NCBI RefSeq assembly: GCF_900115225.1
Contig: NZ_FOVR01000001.1
Location: forward strand, 124,001 to 188,000
Reading direction: 5' to 3'
DNA length: 64,000 nt
Source: Cohaesibacter marisflavi
GTDB taxonomy: Bacteria; Pseudomonadota; Alphaproteobacteria; Rhizobiales; Cohaesibacteraceae
Made by a program: the position numbers and the translations under genes. The notes under the pieces are model-generated. The model saw nothing but the letters and a program-made list of their open reading frames with translations. It searched no databases and had not been told where the DNA came from. Each line of letters starts with the position of its first letter. The stretch's first letter is position 1. This document shows, piece by piece, positions 25,605-34,288 of the stretch.

Positions 25605-26426
25605 ATGCCTCCATTGCCAGTGCTTGGCGCTTCGCTCAAATATGATGAACTTGTTTCTCTGAAAGACTGGATTTTTGAGAAGAACCGCACCATCGAATTG
25701 CAGGATTTCTGCATGGTGGATGTTCTGGATGACGATCAGGACGACCTGATCGAGGCCTATAAGGATGTTCTGGATGGCTTCAGGGGCCTGCATGGCATTC
25801 ACGGCCCGTTTTTCAGTCTCGATCTGGCTGCAACCGATCCGCTGATCCAGCAGGTTGTGACGGTGCGTCTGCTTGATGCACTTAACAAATGCGAAAAGCT
25901 GGGCGCGACACACATGGTCGTGCATAGCCCTTTCACTTTCTGGCACAGCCTCAATTTCACCAACTATGCCTATCTCAAGCCGAATATCTTTGAAGCAGCG
26001 CAGCGGATACTGGAACCTGTTGTCCAGCGCGCCGAGCAGATTGGTTGCTGCCTGATGCTGGAAAATATCGATGATGCCGATCCGGCGTTGCGCTGCGAAT
26101 TGGTGGAAATCATCAATAGCCCGATGTTGCAGGTTTCCCTCGATACCGGCCATGCCCAACTGGCCCATGGCCAGTATAAGGCCCCTCCGGTGGCGGATTA
26201 TGTGACTGTCGCCGGTCCGCTTCTGGGGCATGTGCATTTGCAGGATGCCGACGGCTTTGCCGATCGCCACTGGCATCCGGGTGAGGGTTCTATTCCCTGG
26301 GGCGGTGTCTTCAAGGCGCTATCGGACATCCACGCCGCGCCGCGCCTGATCATCGAAGCGCGCGACCGCAAGGAGCTGTTGCCGCAAACGGTTAAACATC
26401 TCGAGGCGCTTGGTTTGGCCGAGTAG
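25605..26426 (+). CDS. Sugar phosphate isomerase/epimerase-like TIM-barrel protein
   Basis: 273 residues of the AP-endonuclease-2/xylose-isomerase-like barrel. Probable metal ligands are visible in order: Glu in MLENIDDADP, Asp/His in SLDTGHAQ, His in GHVHLQDADG, DRHWHPGEG, and Glu in LIIEARD. These enzymes isomerise or epimerise sugars and related polyols, but the exact reaction cannot be read from sequence. As last gene of the DeoR/Ugp-type operon it probably acts on the alcohol or sugar part freed from the imported compound. Ribosome site AAAAGGAATT before ATG 25605. Confidence 0.75.
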   Translation: MPPLPVLGASLKYDELVSLKDWIFEKNRTIELQDFCMVDVLDDDQDDLIEAYKDVLDGFRGLHGIHGPFFSLDLAATDPLIQQVVTVRLLDALNKCEKLGATHMVVHSPFTFWHSLNFTNYAYLKPNIFEAAQRILEPVVQRAEQIGCCLMLENIDDADPALRCELVEIINSPMLQVSLDTGHAQLAHGQYKAPPVADYVTVAGPLLGHVHLQDADGFADRHWHPGEGSIPWGGVFKALSDIHAAPRLIIEARDRKELLPQTVKHLEALGLAE

Positions 26427-26821
26427 CGGACGCTGCGCAAAGGGCGCTTCATGATTGCAATATCAAAAGGCGGTGCTGCGTGGCATCGCCCTTTGGTGCT
26501 GTTACTCGCAAATTACCTTTGGTTTACCTCGGATAGATCGCAAACAGGGCCTTTGGGCCCAATCTGCGACAATTGTGATCAGTTTCTCCACAAAAGGAAC
26601 CATTGGGATGGGTCTGATTGCTGGCCTTTGTGTCCATTCTTGGCTATGACCTTTGCCAGCCCGCACGCAGTTGGCATCAGCGCATATGAGCGCTATCGCC
26701 CTCTGAGCGTGCAGATTTTGAGCCTTTGGCTCGCGTGATCTGGAGTTGACCTGTCGGTGATTTCGAAAAAGGCCTCTCGGACCTTCGCTCCGGTGCCGCC
26801 TCAGATGCGGCTGATAGTGAC
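26427..26821. other. Gene-less stretch before bioMNY
   Basis: No gene supported. It has a short GGGCC/GGCCC hairpin (26547-26551 with 26556-26560). I looked for a BioR box of the TTATMKATAA type and found none. The bioMNY promoter should lie here. Confidence 0.35.
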
Positions 26822-27574
26822 ATGATGAACAATGCCATCGTCCTTGATGGGGTAAACCATCAATTGAATGACAAGCCCTTTTTCAAGGACCTGTCCATAG
26901 AGCTGCGTGAAAAGCGCATTGGTCTGATCGGGCGTAATGGCTCGGGCAAATCCACCTTGGCGCGCATGATTTCCGGTCTCATCGAACCTGAGGCCGGTGA
27001 AATCCGTGTGCATGGGGTCGACATCGCCAAGGATCGCAAAAAGGCCATCGAAACCATCGGGCTCATTTTTCAGAATCCCGATCATCAGATCATCTTCCCG
27101 ACAGTGGAAGAGGAAATTGCCTTTGGCTTGGAAAGCCTGTCTGGCAACCGCAAGCAGGCCCGAGAAGGAGCACGAAGCTTCCTTGCTTCCTTTGGTCGGC
27201 TCGATTGGGCCGAGCGGGGCACTTTTACGCTGTCGCAAGGGCAGCGGCATCTGGTCTGTCTGATGGCTGTGCTGGCCATGCAGCCCAAGGCGGTGTTGCT
27301 AGACGAACCCTTTGCCGGTCTCGATTGGCCTACCACGCGGCGGCTCTATCATTGGCTGGACGGGCTTGAGCAGCAAGTGGTGCTTGTCACCCACGATATT
27401 GATCATCTGGAGAGCTATGATCGCATTCTCTGGCTCGAAAAAGGACAGCTGATTGCGGATGGTGCCCCGGCCGATGTGTTGCCAGCCTATCGCGAAAAGA
27501 TGGAACGTCTGGTCTTCAGCGATGACGAAATTCTTGGCCCCGGCCTGCCCGCCACGAATGGGGAGCAGGGCTGA
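26822..27574 (+). CDS. bioM: Biotin ECF transporter ATPase
   Basis: 250 residues. Walker A GRNGSGKS (37-44), Q-loop FQNPDHQIIFPTVEEEIAFGLE as in ECF-type CbiO/BioM ATPases, signature LSQGQRHL (Gln in place of the second residue Gly), Walker B VLLDEPFAGLD. It is followed by an EcfT-type permease and BioY, so it energises biotin uptake. No clear ribosome site; ATG at 26825 is an equal alternative. Confidence 0.9.
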   Translation: MMNNAIVLDGVNHQLNDKPFFKDLSIELREKRIGLIGRNGSGKSTLARMISGLIEPEAGEIRVHGVDIAKDRKKAIETIGLIFQNPDHQIIFPTVEEEIAFGLESLSGNRKQAREGARSFLASFGRLDWAERGTFTLSQGQRHLVCLMAVLAMQPKAVLLDEPFAGLDWPTTRRLYHWLDGLEQQVVLVTHDIDHLESYDRILWLEKGQLIADGAPADVLPAYREKMERLVFSDDEILGPGLPATNGEQG

Positions 27575-28215
27575 TGCTGTCCTTGACCGTAGAGCAAAGA
27601 AGCTGGATGCATCGATTGCCAGTGTGGCTGAAGCTTCTTCTGCTGTGCCTCTTTACGCTGGTGCTCTGGCCGCTGGCTGACTGGCGCCTGCTGCTGGCCT
27701 CCTGCCTTCCTGTGGTTTTGCTCTATGCCTCTGCCGGACGCTATTTCGCGAAACTGGGCGCCCAGCGCTTGAAGCCGGTTGTCTATCTTGTTGCCATTAT
27801 TTTCATCTATCAGGTCGTCACAGGGCGCATCGAGGAAGGGCTCGCTATTTGTCTCAAGATAATAGCGACGGTCAGCCTTGCAAATTTGGTGACCATGACA
27901 TCGCGTCTTGATGATATGATGGCCGTAATCGAAACGCTGGCAAAGCCATTCCATGCGCTTGGCTTGCCGCCCCGTGCGCTGGGGTTTGCTATGGGGCTGG
28001 TCATCCGCTTCACGCCGCTGTTCCTGCAAAGAGGAACCCAGCTCAATCAGGCTTGGCGCGCACGCAGCCCTCGGCGGACAAGCCCGCGCCTGTTGGTGCC
28101 GCTGGCGCTCAGCGCCATTGATGATGCGGATCGAGTTGCCGAAGCGCTGAAGGCGCGCGGCGGGCTTCAGAATACAAAGACAAAAGAAACTCAGTCGGAT
28201 AGCGCGCCCCAATAG
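27574..28215 (+). CDS. bioN: Biotin ECF transporter T component
   Basis: 213 residues with about four to five membrane helices, a CbiQ/EcfT-type protein. The cytoplasmic coupling motifs with Ala-Arg-Gly/Ser character appear as QAWRARSPRR (about 155-164) and VAEALKARGG (about 189-198). Its start codon shares one base with the bioM stop (TGATG), so the two are translationally coupled. Confidence 0.88.
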   Translation: MLSLTVEQRSWMHRLPVWLKLLLLCLFTLVLWPLADWRLLLASCLPVVLLYASAGRYFAKLGAQRLKPVVYLVAIIFIYQVVTGRIEEGLAICLKIIATVSLANLVTMTSRLDDMMAVIETLAKPFHALGLPPRALGFAMGLVIRFTPLFLQRGTQLNQAWRARSPRRTSPRLLVPLALSAIDDADRVAEALKARGGLQNTKTKETQSDSAPQ

Positions 28216-28249
28216 CGCGTGCACTAAAATGTAAGGGAGAATACAGTTT

Positions 28250-28795
28250 ATGGAACGCCAAGTTGCCTTTATCGCTCTGTTTGCGGCACTCGTTGCCGCA
28301 TTGGGCCTCATGCCACAATTTATGCTACCGTTCGGAGTACCCGTCAGCGCCCAGAGCCTTGGTGTCATGATGGCTGGCGTCGTGCTGGGCGCGCGCCGCG
28401 GTGCTCTCTCCATGATCCTGTTCGTCGTGCTGGTTCTGGCCGGTTTGCCGCTGTTGGCTGGTGGACGTGGTGGGCTGGGCGTGCTTGCCGGTCCGACCGT
28501 CGGTTTCTTCCTTGGCTGGCCATTTGCAGCCTATGCTACCGGTCTGATCGTGGAGAAATGGGGCAAGGGCAACCTGCTCATCGCCGGTACCTTCGCGTCC
28601 ATCGTTGGCGGCATTTTCGTACTCTACCTGCTGGGTGTTCTGGGCATGGCTGTGCGCCTTGATAAATCCTTCATGGAAGCCGCTTCCATGGTTCTGGTCT
28701 TCATCCCGGGCGACGTGATCAAAGCCTTTGTTGCCGGTTTCGTGCTTCAGGGCATTGCCAAGGCACGTCCGAGTGCCTTGCTTTCGCGCGGCTGA
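28250..28795 (+). CDS. bioY: Biotin transporter substrate-binding membrane subunit
   Basis: 181 residues, about six membrane helices. PVSAQSLGVMMAGVVLGARRGALSM and LPLLAGGRGGLGVLAGPTVGFFLGWPFAAY are the conserved BioY blocks that form the biotin-binding S component. Ribosome site GGGAGA precedes ATG 28250. Biotin demand in this window is shown by the pyruvate carboxylase gene at 57863. Confidence 0.95.
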   Translation: MERQVAFIALFAALVAALGLMPQFMLPFGVPVSAQSLGVMMAGVVLGARRGALSMILFVVLVLAGLPLLAGGRGGLGVLAGPTVGFFLGWPFAAYATGLIVEKWGKGNLLIAGTFASIVGGIFVLYLLGVLGMAVRLDKSFMEAASMVLVFIPGDVIKAFVAGFVLQGIAKARPSALLSRG

Positions 28796-28870
28796 CCAAG
28801 TTGGCGGATCGTGTGCTGGTCGCATGACAGGGCGTTTGATGCGCACCATCCGCTTTCGGTCTATCAAAGA

Positions 28871-28899
28871 AGGGGCGCCAATCGGGTCGCCCCTTTTTT
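28871..28899 (+). terminator. Intrinsic terminator of bioMNY
   Basis: GGGGCG (28872-28877) pairs with CGCCCC (28888-28893), followed by six T. Confidence 0.85.
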
Positions 28900-28932
28900 C
28901 TGGACAAATGGGGCTTGTCTGGAAGGGCTTGT

Positions 28933-29349
28933 CTAAAGGGGGGCAACCTCGAGAAACCGGAAATAGTCCCCATGGGGAATGCGGTCGCTGTTTGAGAGAT
29001 CGTGTCTGTAGATATAGAGCCAGGCCTCAACCTGCGTTCCATCTTCAAGGCTTACCGGCATTTTGCAGCGCTCATATTCGAACGGCTCGGAAAAGTCGGG
29101 TCCGATGCCTTCATATTCATCAATAGCGCGCCAGAGGGGCTCTTCAGTTGGCAGGGCGAGCAGGTGCCCCACGATTTGCTCTTGCGGATCGTCAGACGGG
29201 ACTGCTCCGGGATAGTGCGCTATCTGATAAAGGCGTCCCTGAAACAGGGCGGGGCCTACATTGCGGGCATGATTGAAAAAGAGGCGAGAGATTTCGCTAT
29301 CGAAATGCTGACGTAACTTGCCATAGACAAAGAGGAAGTCTTCACACAT
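28933..29349 (-). CDS. Gamma-glutamylcyclotransferase-like (AIG2/GGCT) protein
   Basis: 138 residues. The opening FLFVYGKLRQ is the GGCT/AIG2 substrate loop (usually YGTLR), and the conserved acidic residue is in AIDEYEGIGPDF. The fold acts on gamma-glutamyl amines or peptides; the precise substrate is unknown. The start at 29349 is chosen because AAGGAAG precedes it; longer N-terminal extensions in the same frame lack a ribosome site. It is divergent from the next GNAT gene with only 35 bp between the start codons. Confidence 0.78.
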   Translation of the reverse strand: MCEDFLFVYGKLRQHFDSEISRLFFNHARNVGPALFQGRLYQIAHYPGAVPSDDPQEQIVGHLLALPTEEPLWRAIDEYEGIGPDFSEPFEYERCKMPVSLEDGTQVEAWLYIYRHDLSNSDRIPHGDYFRFLEVAPL

Positions 29350-29384
29350 GGTTTGGTCTTCCTTGAATGGGAGCAGAAGGTCAT

Positions 29385-29861
29385 ATGACGCAAAAGTTTG
29401 ATACAGTATCACTTTCGAAATGCAAAAGTGCAATTCCGGTGATTGCCCAATGGTTTTGTTACCAATGGTCTGACTGGTATGGGCCAGAGGGTCCTGGAGA
29501 TGCCATTGCCGATCTGGAAGAATGGGCTGATGGAGACGCCCTGCCTTTGGCTCGTCTGGCTCTCTCCCCTGATGGTGAGCCTCTGGGCATAGTGGCGTTG
29601 AAGAATGAGGGGTTGGGAGAAGAATATGGATTCGGGCCGTTCCTGTCTGCCTTTTATGTGCCGTCCGTCCATCGCCGCCGAGGCGTTGGGTTTGCGTTGA
29701 TTAGTGCTGTCGAGGAGGCCGCGAGAGACCATGGGCTCGGGGTAATTTACTGCACAACCGATGGCGCGCGCTCGTTGATCGAAAAGGCCTGTTGGGAGAA
29801 CACCGGTTTGACTTCACCTTCAGAGCGCGGTCTGCTGACGATCTATCGGAGATCCCTCTAA
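29385..29861 (+). CDS. GNAT family acetyltransferase
   Basis: 158 residues. The acetyl-CoA binding loop is HRRRGVGFALISAVEE (about 95-110), with the strand AFYVPSVHR before it. A charged N-terminal region with an aromatic cluster (WFCYQWSDWYGPEGPG) may be substrate-specific. ATG 29385 follows AGAAGG. Substrate unknown. Its 35-bp divergent gap to the GGCT-like gene means the promoters must overlap. Confidence 0.78.
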   Translation: MTQKFDTVSLSKCKSAIPVIAQWFCYQWSDWYGPEGPGDAIADLEEWADGDALPLARLALSPDGEPLGIVALKNEGLGEEYGFGPFLSAFYVPSVHRRRGVGFALISAVEEAARDHGLGVIYCTTDGARSLIEKACWENTGLTSPSERGLLTIYRRSL

Positions 29862-30103
29862 TGGGCAATTCCATGGGATTGCAGCTATTCGAAAAAGGAG
29901 CTTCCAAAGGCTCAAAGGCGGCCCTATAGAAAGGGAAAATTAATTTGGGGGATGAAAATAACATTGATTCCCTGTATGCAGAACGTGGTTCGGGCGAGAT
30001 GATATTGCCCCGGCGCAGTTTGGCAAAGACTTGCCATGGATTAAGGCGCTGTCTGTTGAAGTGAAACCTGTTTGTCAGACTATTAATTTGTGAGGGAAGC
30101 GCA

Positions 30104-31111
30104 ATGGCTTGGGAACTGGTTGCCGATGTTGGTGGAACCAATATGCGTTTGGCTGCCGCGGTGGATGGCCGCATCAAAGAACAGCATACTTTCGATACGA
30201 CCGGCACAATGCACTTGACCGATGCGGTCAAAAGCTTCGTTGGCAAGATTGGATCGAGCCCGCGCCATGTCGTGGTGGCCGCAGCGGGTGTTATCCAGAA
30301 TGGCTATGTCACATTGACCAATGCTGGCAATCAGCAATTTTCGCAGGCCGACCTCATCGTCGCGGCCGGAGCCGAGGGCGCGCGCATTCTGAACGATTTT
30401 GAGGCGGCTGCATGGTCTCTCGTCACGGCCGATCCGGATGACCTCACGCTTATTCAGGGCGCGCTTCCTGCGGCTCTGCAAACCCCGCCAGTCCCGACGC
30501 CGCCGCGCCTGATCATTGGTCCGGGTACTGGTCTGGGGGTTGGTACCCAAGTCTGGGCTGGCCATCAGCCCGAAGTGCTGCAAGGCGAGGGCGGCCATGT
30601 GCGTGTTGCGCCTCATTCCCTTGATGAGGTCGCCATATTCACCAAGCTGGCCGAACTGTGGCCCGAAACCCAGATGGACAGCACCCCTTGTCTTGCGTTG
30701 GAAGCCGAGGCAATCCTGTCGGGTACCGGTATTCCTTATCTGATGAAAGCGCTGGAGCTGCTTGACGGACAAGAGCCCTCCGAGATGTCGGCGCGCGATA
30801 TCTTTGATGTCGCCCGCACAGAGGGCAATCCTCTGGCCGTGCGCGCCATCAACATGTTTGCCCATCATCTGGGCGCTGTGGCGGGCGACCTGGCGCTTTA
30901 CATTTCTGCCTATGGCGGTGTCTTCCTGACCGGTGGTGTGCTGCAGAAGAATGAATGGATCTTCCAGAATCCACACTTCCTGCGCGGCTTCAATCAGGGC
31001 GGACGTCATACCAAATTCCGCGTCAATATGCCGATCTATCTATACCGTAATTCCAATTTCGGTCTTGAAGGGGCGATCAACGCCATGACCTTTGATCCGG
31101 ATTTGCACTAG
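30104..31111 (+). CDS. glk: Glucokinase
   Basis: 335 residues, bacterial Glk family (not ROK). Phosphate loop LVADVGGTNMRLA (about 5-17), catalytic Asp in ILNDFEAAAW (about 97-106), GPGTGLGVG (about 141-149) and GEGGHVR. It phosphorylates glucose with ATP. Ribosome site GAGGGAAG precedes the ATG. Followed by its own terminator and, 313 bp on, 6-phosphogluconolactonase, which fits Entner-Doudoroff glucose use. Confidence 0.94.
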   Translation: MAWELVADVGGTNMRLAAAVDGRIKEQHTFDTTGTMHLTDAVKSFVGKIGSSPRHVVVAAAGVIQNGYVTLTNAGNQQFSQADLIVAAGAEGARILNDFEAAAWSLVTADPDDLTLIQGALPAALQTPPVPTPPRLIIGPGTGLGVGTQVWAGHQPEVLQGEGGHVRVAPHSLDEVAIFTKLAELWPETQMDSTPCLALEAEAILSGTGIPYLMKALELLDGQEPSEMSARDIFDVARTEGNPLAVRAINMFAHHLGAVAGDLALYISAYGGVFLTGGVLQKNEWIFQNPHFLRGFNQGGRHTKFRVNMPIYLYRNSNFGLEGAINAMTFDPDLH

Positions 31112-31149
31112 AGCTGATCACTAGTCATCTCCTCCGTCGGGCTATTTCA

Positions 31150-31179
31150 GGCAGCGCTCCATCCGGGCGCTGCCTTTTT
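31150..31179 (+). terminator. Intrinsic terminator after glk
   Basis: GGCAGCGC (31150-31157) pairs perfectly with GCGCTGCC (31167-31174), then five T. Confidence 0.88.
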
Positions 31180-31424
31180 CAGGTCTCCCGCTCTTTTCCG
31201 ACAATCATAAAACTGCAATGTGCCAGCCCTAATAAGCCAGTGGTGGCATGGGTAGCGATTCGAGAGGGCCAATCTGGTCCTCCTGCTGTTTGCCAACGCG
31301 GTCTGGAATGGGGGCTCCTCATAAGGTCGCGCATTGCAACGGGCGGACATATTCATTCCAGAAAGAATAAACAGGGCCTGTTCCGCTGCAGAACCGCAGC
31401 ATGCTCTGAATGCAGGAGAAAAAC
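31180..31424. other. Gap between glk terminator and pgl
   Basis: No gene supported; the pgl promoter should lie here because a strong terminator separates it from glk. Confidence 0.4.
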
Positions 31425-32111
31425 GTGACTGAAACCCGAGTTTATCCCGACCGAGGCAGCCTGGCGGCGGGCCTTGCCGAACAGGTGGCAGCTGAACTGA
31501 ACAAGGCCATCCGCAAGAGGGGAAGAGCCACGCTTGCTGTTCCGGGCGGAGAAACCCCGCGTGCTTTCCTGAGCGAACTCAGTCTGCAAAATGTCGAATG
31601 GGACTGCGTCTCTGTCATCCTGACGGATGAGCATTTTGTGCCCGAAGCTTCCGGACACTCGAACGGGCGTCAGGTTCGCACACTCCTGTTGCAGAATCTG
31701 GCTGCTGAAGCCCAGTTCCATCCTTTTTATCACGAGGTTTCCGAGCCGGAAGATGCGCTGCCTCTGATCGCAACCGATCTGCATGAGATTCTACCGATTG
31801 ATGTGTGCATCCTGGGCATGGGAACGGATACGCGTGTAGCAGCGCTCCTTCCCAACTCAGACCAGCTTGAAGAAGCGCTGGGGCTTTGGGCGCCGACGGT
31901 CATGGTGGTTCGCGATCATGAAGATGGGGAGCCGCGTTTCACGCTAACGGCTCCGGTTCTGGAACGTGCCCGCAAGGCCCACGTGTTGATCGTGGGCGAA
32001 GAAAAGAAAGTTACCCTGCGTGAGGCCCAGAAAGTCGGACTCGTGGAAGACGCGCCAGTGCGGGTCATTCTCAATAGGGCTCGGGCCACAACCATTCATT
32101 ACGCAGACTAG
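31425..32111 (+). CDS. pgl: 6-phosphogluconolactonase
   Basis: 228 residues, DevB/SOL family. AVPGGETPRAFLSELS (start block), VILTDEHFVPEASGHSNGRQVRTLLLQ and ILGMGTDTRVAALLPNS are the family's conserved sequences. It hydrolyses 6-phosphogluconolactone in the pentose phosphate/Entner-Doudoroff routes. The GTG at 31425 is preferred: AGGAG lies at 31414-31418 with six bases spacing, while an ATG five codons upstream (31410) has no ribosome site. No zwf or edd is adjacent. Confidence 0.92.
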   Translation: MTETRVYPDRGSLAAGLAEQVAAELNKAIRKRGRATLAVPGGETPRAFLSELSLQNVEWDCVSVILTDEHFVPEASGHSNGRQVRTLLLQNLAAEAQFHPFYHEVSEPEDALPLIATDLHEILPIDVCILGMGTDTRVAALLPNSDQLEEALGLWAPTVMVVRDHEDGEPRFTLTAPVLERARKAHVLIVGEEKKVTLREAQKVGLVEDAPVRVILNRARATTIHYAD

Positions 32112-32701
32112 CTAGATACAACGGGCCGGGCCCTCTTCTGGCCAGCCCATATCGATAATCAATGTAAATTGTCGTGGAAAAAACGTGATTCTGAACAAAA
32201 CAATTGTAAAATTAGGCAATTCGATACAGAAAAGCTGTCCTCTCGGATCACTTCCATCTCTTTCACAAAGCGCTACAATCATCTAATGTGCAGTCAGTGC
32301 AGTATGGTTAGAAATTGCATACGGCTTGAGCCCACTGTGGCACAGAGAGATATGGTCCATATTGGCTCTTATGGAAAATATCCCGCCTGGCATCCATCCG
32401 GATGATTGCCGCGCTTATTGATTATGGAGACAGAAATCGAACTACTCAAAAAGTGGTTCTGATGACTGTAGGGAGTATGTCAAATCGTCTGATTTATCTA
32501 TGTGAATTTGCGTAAATGAGGAAAAATTACCACGATGCGGGACAAATTTTGGTAAATCGCACCGGATAACGCGCAACTGATCCACAAAGATGGCTTGGCA
32601 ATTTGACTTTGGTCTGCACTATAAGAGCCGGAGGGTAATTTGCTTCTTTGTTGGGGAGACTCAGCGGGGAGCATTAACATTTTGTGAGAAGGGAGTCTGT
32701 C
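32112..32701. other. Long AT-rich gene-less stretch before pntA
   Basis: 590 bp without a supportable gene. It holds a wide inverted repeat TTACCA (32527-32532) / TGGTAA (32550-32555) and a CATCCGGATG palindrome (32395-32404). The pntAB promoter and leader must be here. Confidence 0.4.
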
Positions 32702-34273
32702 GTGAAGATAGGTACACCTAAGGAGCTGTTCGAGGGAGAGGCGCGCGTAGCCATGACGCCGTCTTCGGCACAGCAGCTTCAGAAATTGGGATATGACTGT
32801 GTCCTGGAAAGCGGTGCCGGTGTTCTGGCCGGTTTTTCCGACGCGGTTTATGCAGAAGCGGGCGTTGAAATTGTCCCGAACGCGGCTGCGCTGTGGGAGG
32901 CTGCTGACATTGTTGCCAAGGTGCGACAGCCAGAGTCTGACGAACTGAAATATCTTGCCAAGGGCAAGACACTGATTTCGTTCTTCAACCCTGCAGGCAA
33001 CGAAGAAGGCATGGAAGCAGCCAAGGCTGCTGGCTCGAATGTCATCGCAATGGAAATGGTGCCACGTATTTCCCGTGCCCAGAAAATGGACGCTCTGTCC
33101 TCCATGGCGAACATTGCCGGTTATCGCGCTGTAATCGAAGCGGGTAACAATTTTGGTCGTTTCTTCACCGGTCAGATCACCGCTGCCGGTAAAGTGCCGC
33201 CTGCACGCGTTCTCATTGTTGGTGCCGGTGTTGCCGGTCTGGCCGCAATCGGTACGTCTGTTGCGCTCGGTGCTGTCACCTATGCATTTGACGTGCGTCC
33301 CGAAGTGGCCGAACAGGTCGAATCGATGGGCGCCGAATTTGTCTATTTGGATTTTGAAGAAGAACAGCAGGATGGCTCGGCCACTGGCGGGTATGCTTCG
33401 GTTCAGTCCGAAGAGTTCCGCAACGCCCAGCTTGCCAAATTCCGCGAAATCGCCGGCGACATGGACATCGTCATCACCACTGCGTTGATTCCGAACCGTC
33501 CCGCTCCAAAGCTTTGGCTTGAAGACATGGTCAAGGCCATGAAGCCTGGCTCCGTGATCGTCGACCTTGCCGCCGAACGCGGTGGTAACGTTGAAGGCAC
33601 GGTCAAGGACGAGAAAGTCGTAACCGACAATGGCGTAACCATCGTTGGCTACACCGACTTCCCATCTCGCATGGGCGCACAGGCTTCCGAGCTTTATGCA
33701 ACAAACATCCGTCACATGATGACTGACCTGACCCCTGAAAAGGATGGTCAGATCAACCACAACATGGAAGACGATGTGATCCGCGGCGCAACTGTGACCT
33801 TTGAAGGCGAAATTACCTTCCCGCCTCCACCGCCGAAAATTCAGGCGATTGCGGCTCAGCCGAAGAAGGAAGTCAAGGAAAAGACTCCTGAAGAAATCAA
33901 GGCCGAAGAAGAAGCTGCCGCCCGCAAGGCTGGTCGTCAGCAGATCGGCCTTCTGGTGGCTGGCGCAGTTATTATGGGGCTTATCGGCCTTTATGCACCT
34001 GCTGCCTTCATGGGCCACTTCATCGTGTTCGTACTGGCCGTGTTCATCGGCTTCCAGGTTATCTGGGGCGTCAGCCACTCCCTGCACACGCCTCTTATGG
34101 CTGTGACGAACGCCATTTCGGGGATTATCATCCTCGGCTCGCTCCTGCAGCTTGGCTCAGGGTCATGGATTGTGTTGCTTCTGGCATTCATTTCCATCCT
34201 GATCGCCTCAATCAACATCGTCGGTGGCTTCATGGTTACCCGTCGTATGCTGCAGATGTTCCAGAAATCCTGA
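32702..34273 (+). CDS. pntA: NAD(P) transhydrogenase subunit alpha
   Basis: 523 residues. The N-terminal alanine dehydrogenase-like NAD(H) domain starts MKIGTPKELFEGEARVAMTP and includes GAGVAGLAAIGTSVALGA (about 172-189). A proline then charged Lys/Glu/Ala linker (about 376-415) leads to membrane helices at the C-terminus. This is the E. coli-like fused form; many alphaproteobacteria split it into two proteins. GTG 32702 is chosen because GGGAG lies at 32691-32695. With PntB it uses the proton gradient to make NADPH from NADH. Confidence 0.95.
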   Translation: MKIGTPKELFEGEARVAMTPSSAQQLQKLGYDCVLESGAGVLAGFSDAVYAEAGVEIVPNAAALWEAADIVAKVRQPESDELKYLAKGKTLISFFNPAGNEEGMEAAKAAGSNVIAMEMVPRISRAQKMDALSSMANIAGYRAVIEAGNNFGRFFTGQITAAGKVPPARVLIVGAGVAGLAAIGTSVALGAVTYAFDVRPEVAEQVESMGAEFVYLDFEEEQQDGSATGGYASVQSEEFRNAQLAKFREIAGDMDIVITTALIPNRPAPKLWLEDMVKAMKPGSVIVDLAAERGGNVEGTVKDEKVVTDNGVTIVGYTDFPSRMGAQASELYATNIRHMMTDLTPEKDGQINHNMEDDVIRGATVTFEGEITFPPPPPKIQAIAAQPKKEVKEKTPEEIKAEEEAAARKAGRQQIGLLVAGAVIMGLIGLYAPAAFMGHFIVFVLAVFIGFQVIWGVSHSLHTPLMAVTNAISGIIILGSLLQLGSGSWIVLLLAFISILIASINIVGGFMVTRRMLQMFQKS

Positions 34274-34288
34274 TAGGCGGAGGTTATT

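Noticed and set aside
26427-26821. BioR operator before bioMNY
   Set aside because: No TTATMKATAA-like palindrome found by eye.
32498-34087. Long open frame opposite pntA (529 codons) and another opposite pntB
   Set aside because: His/Cys-rich antisense shadows with no domain; pntA and pntB are full-length and conserved.
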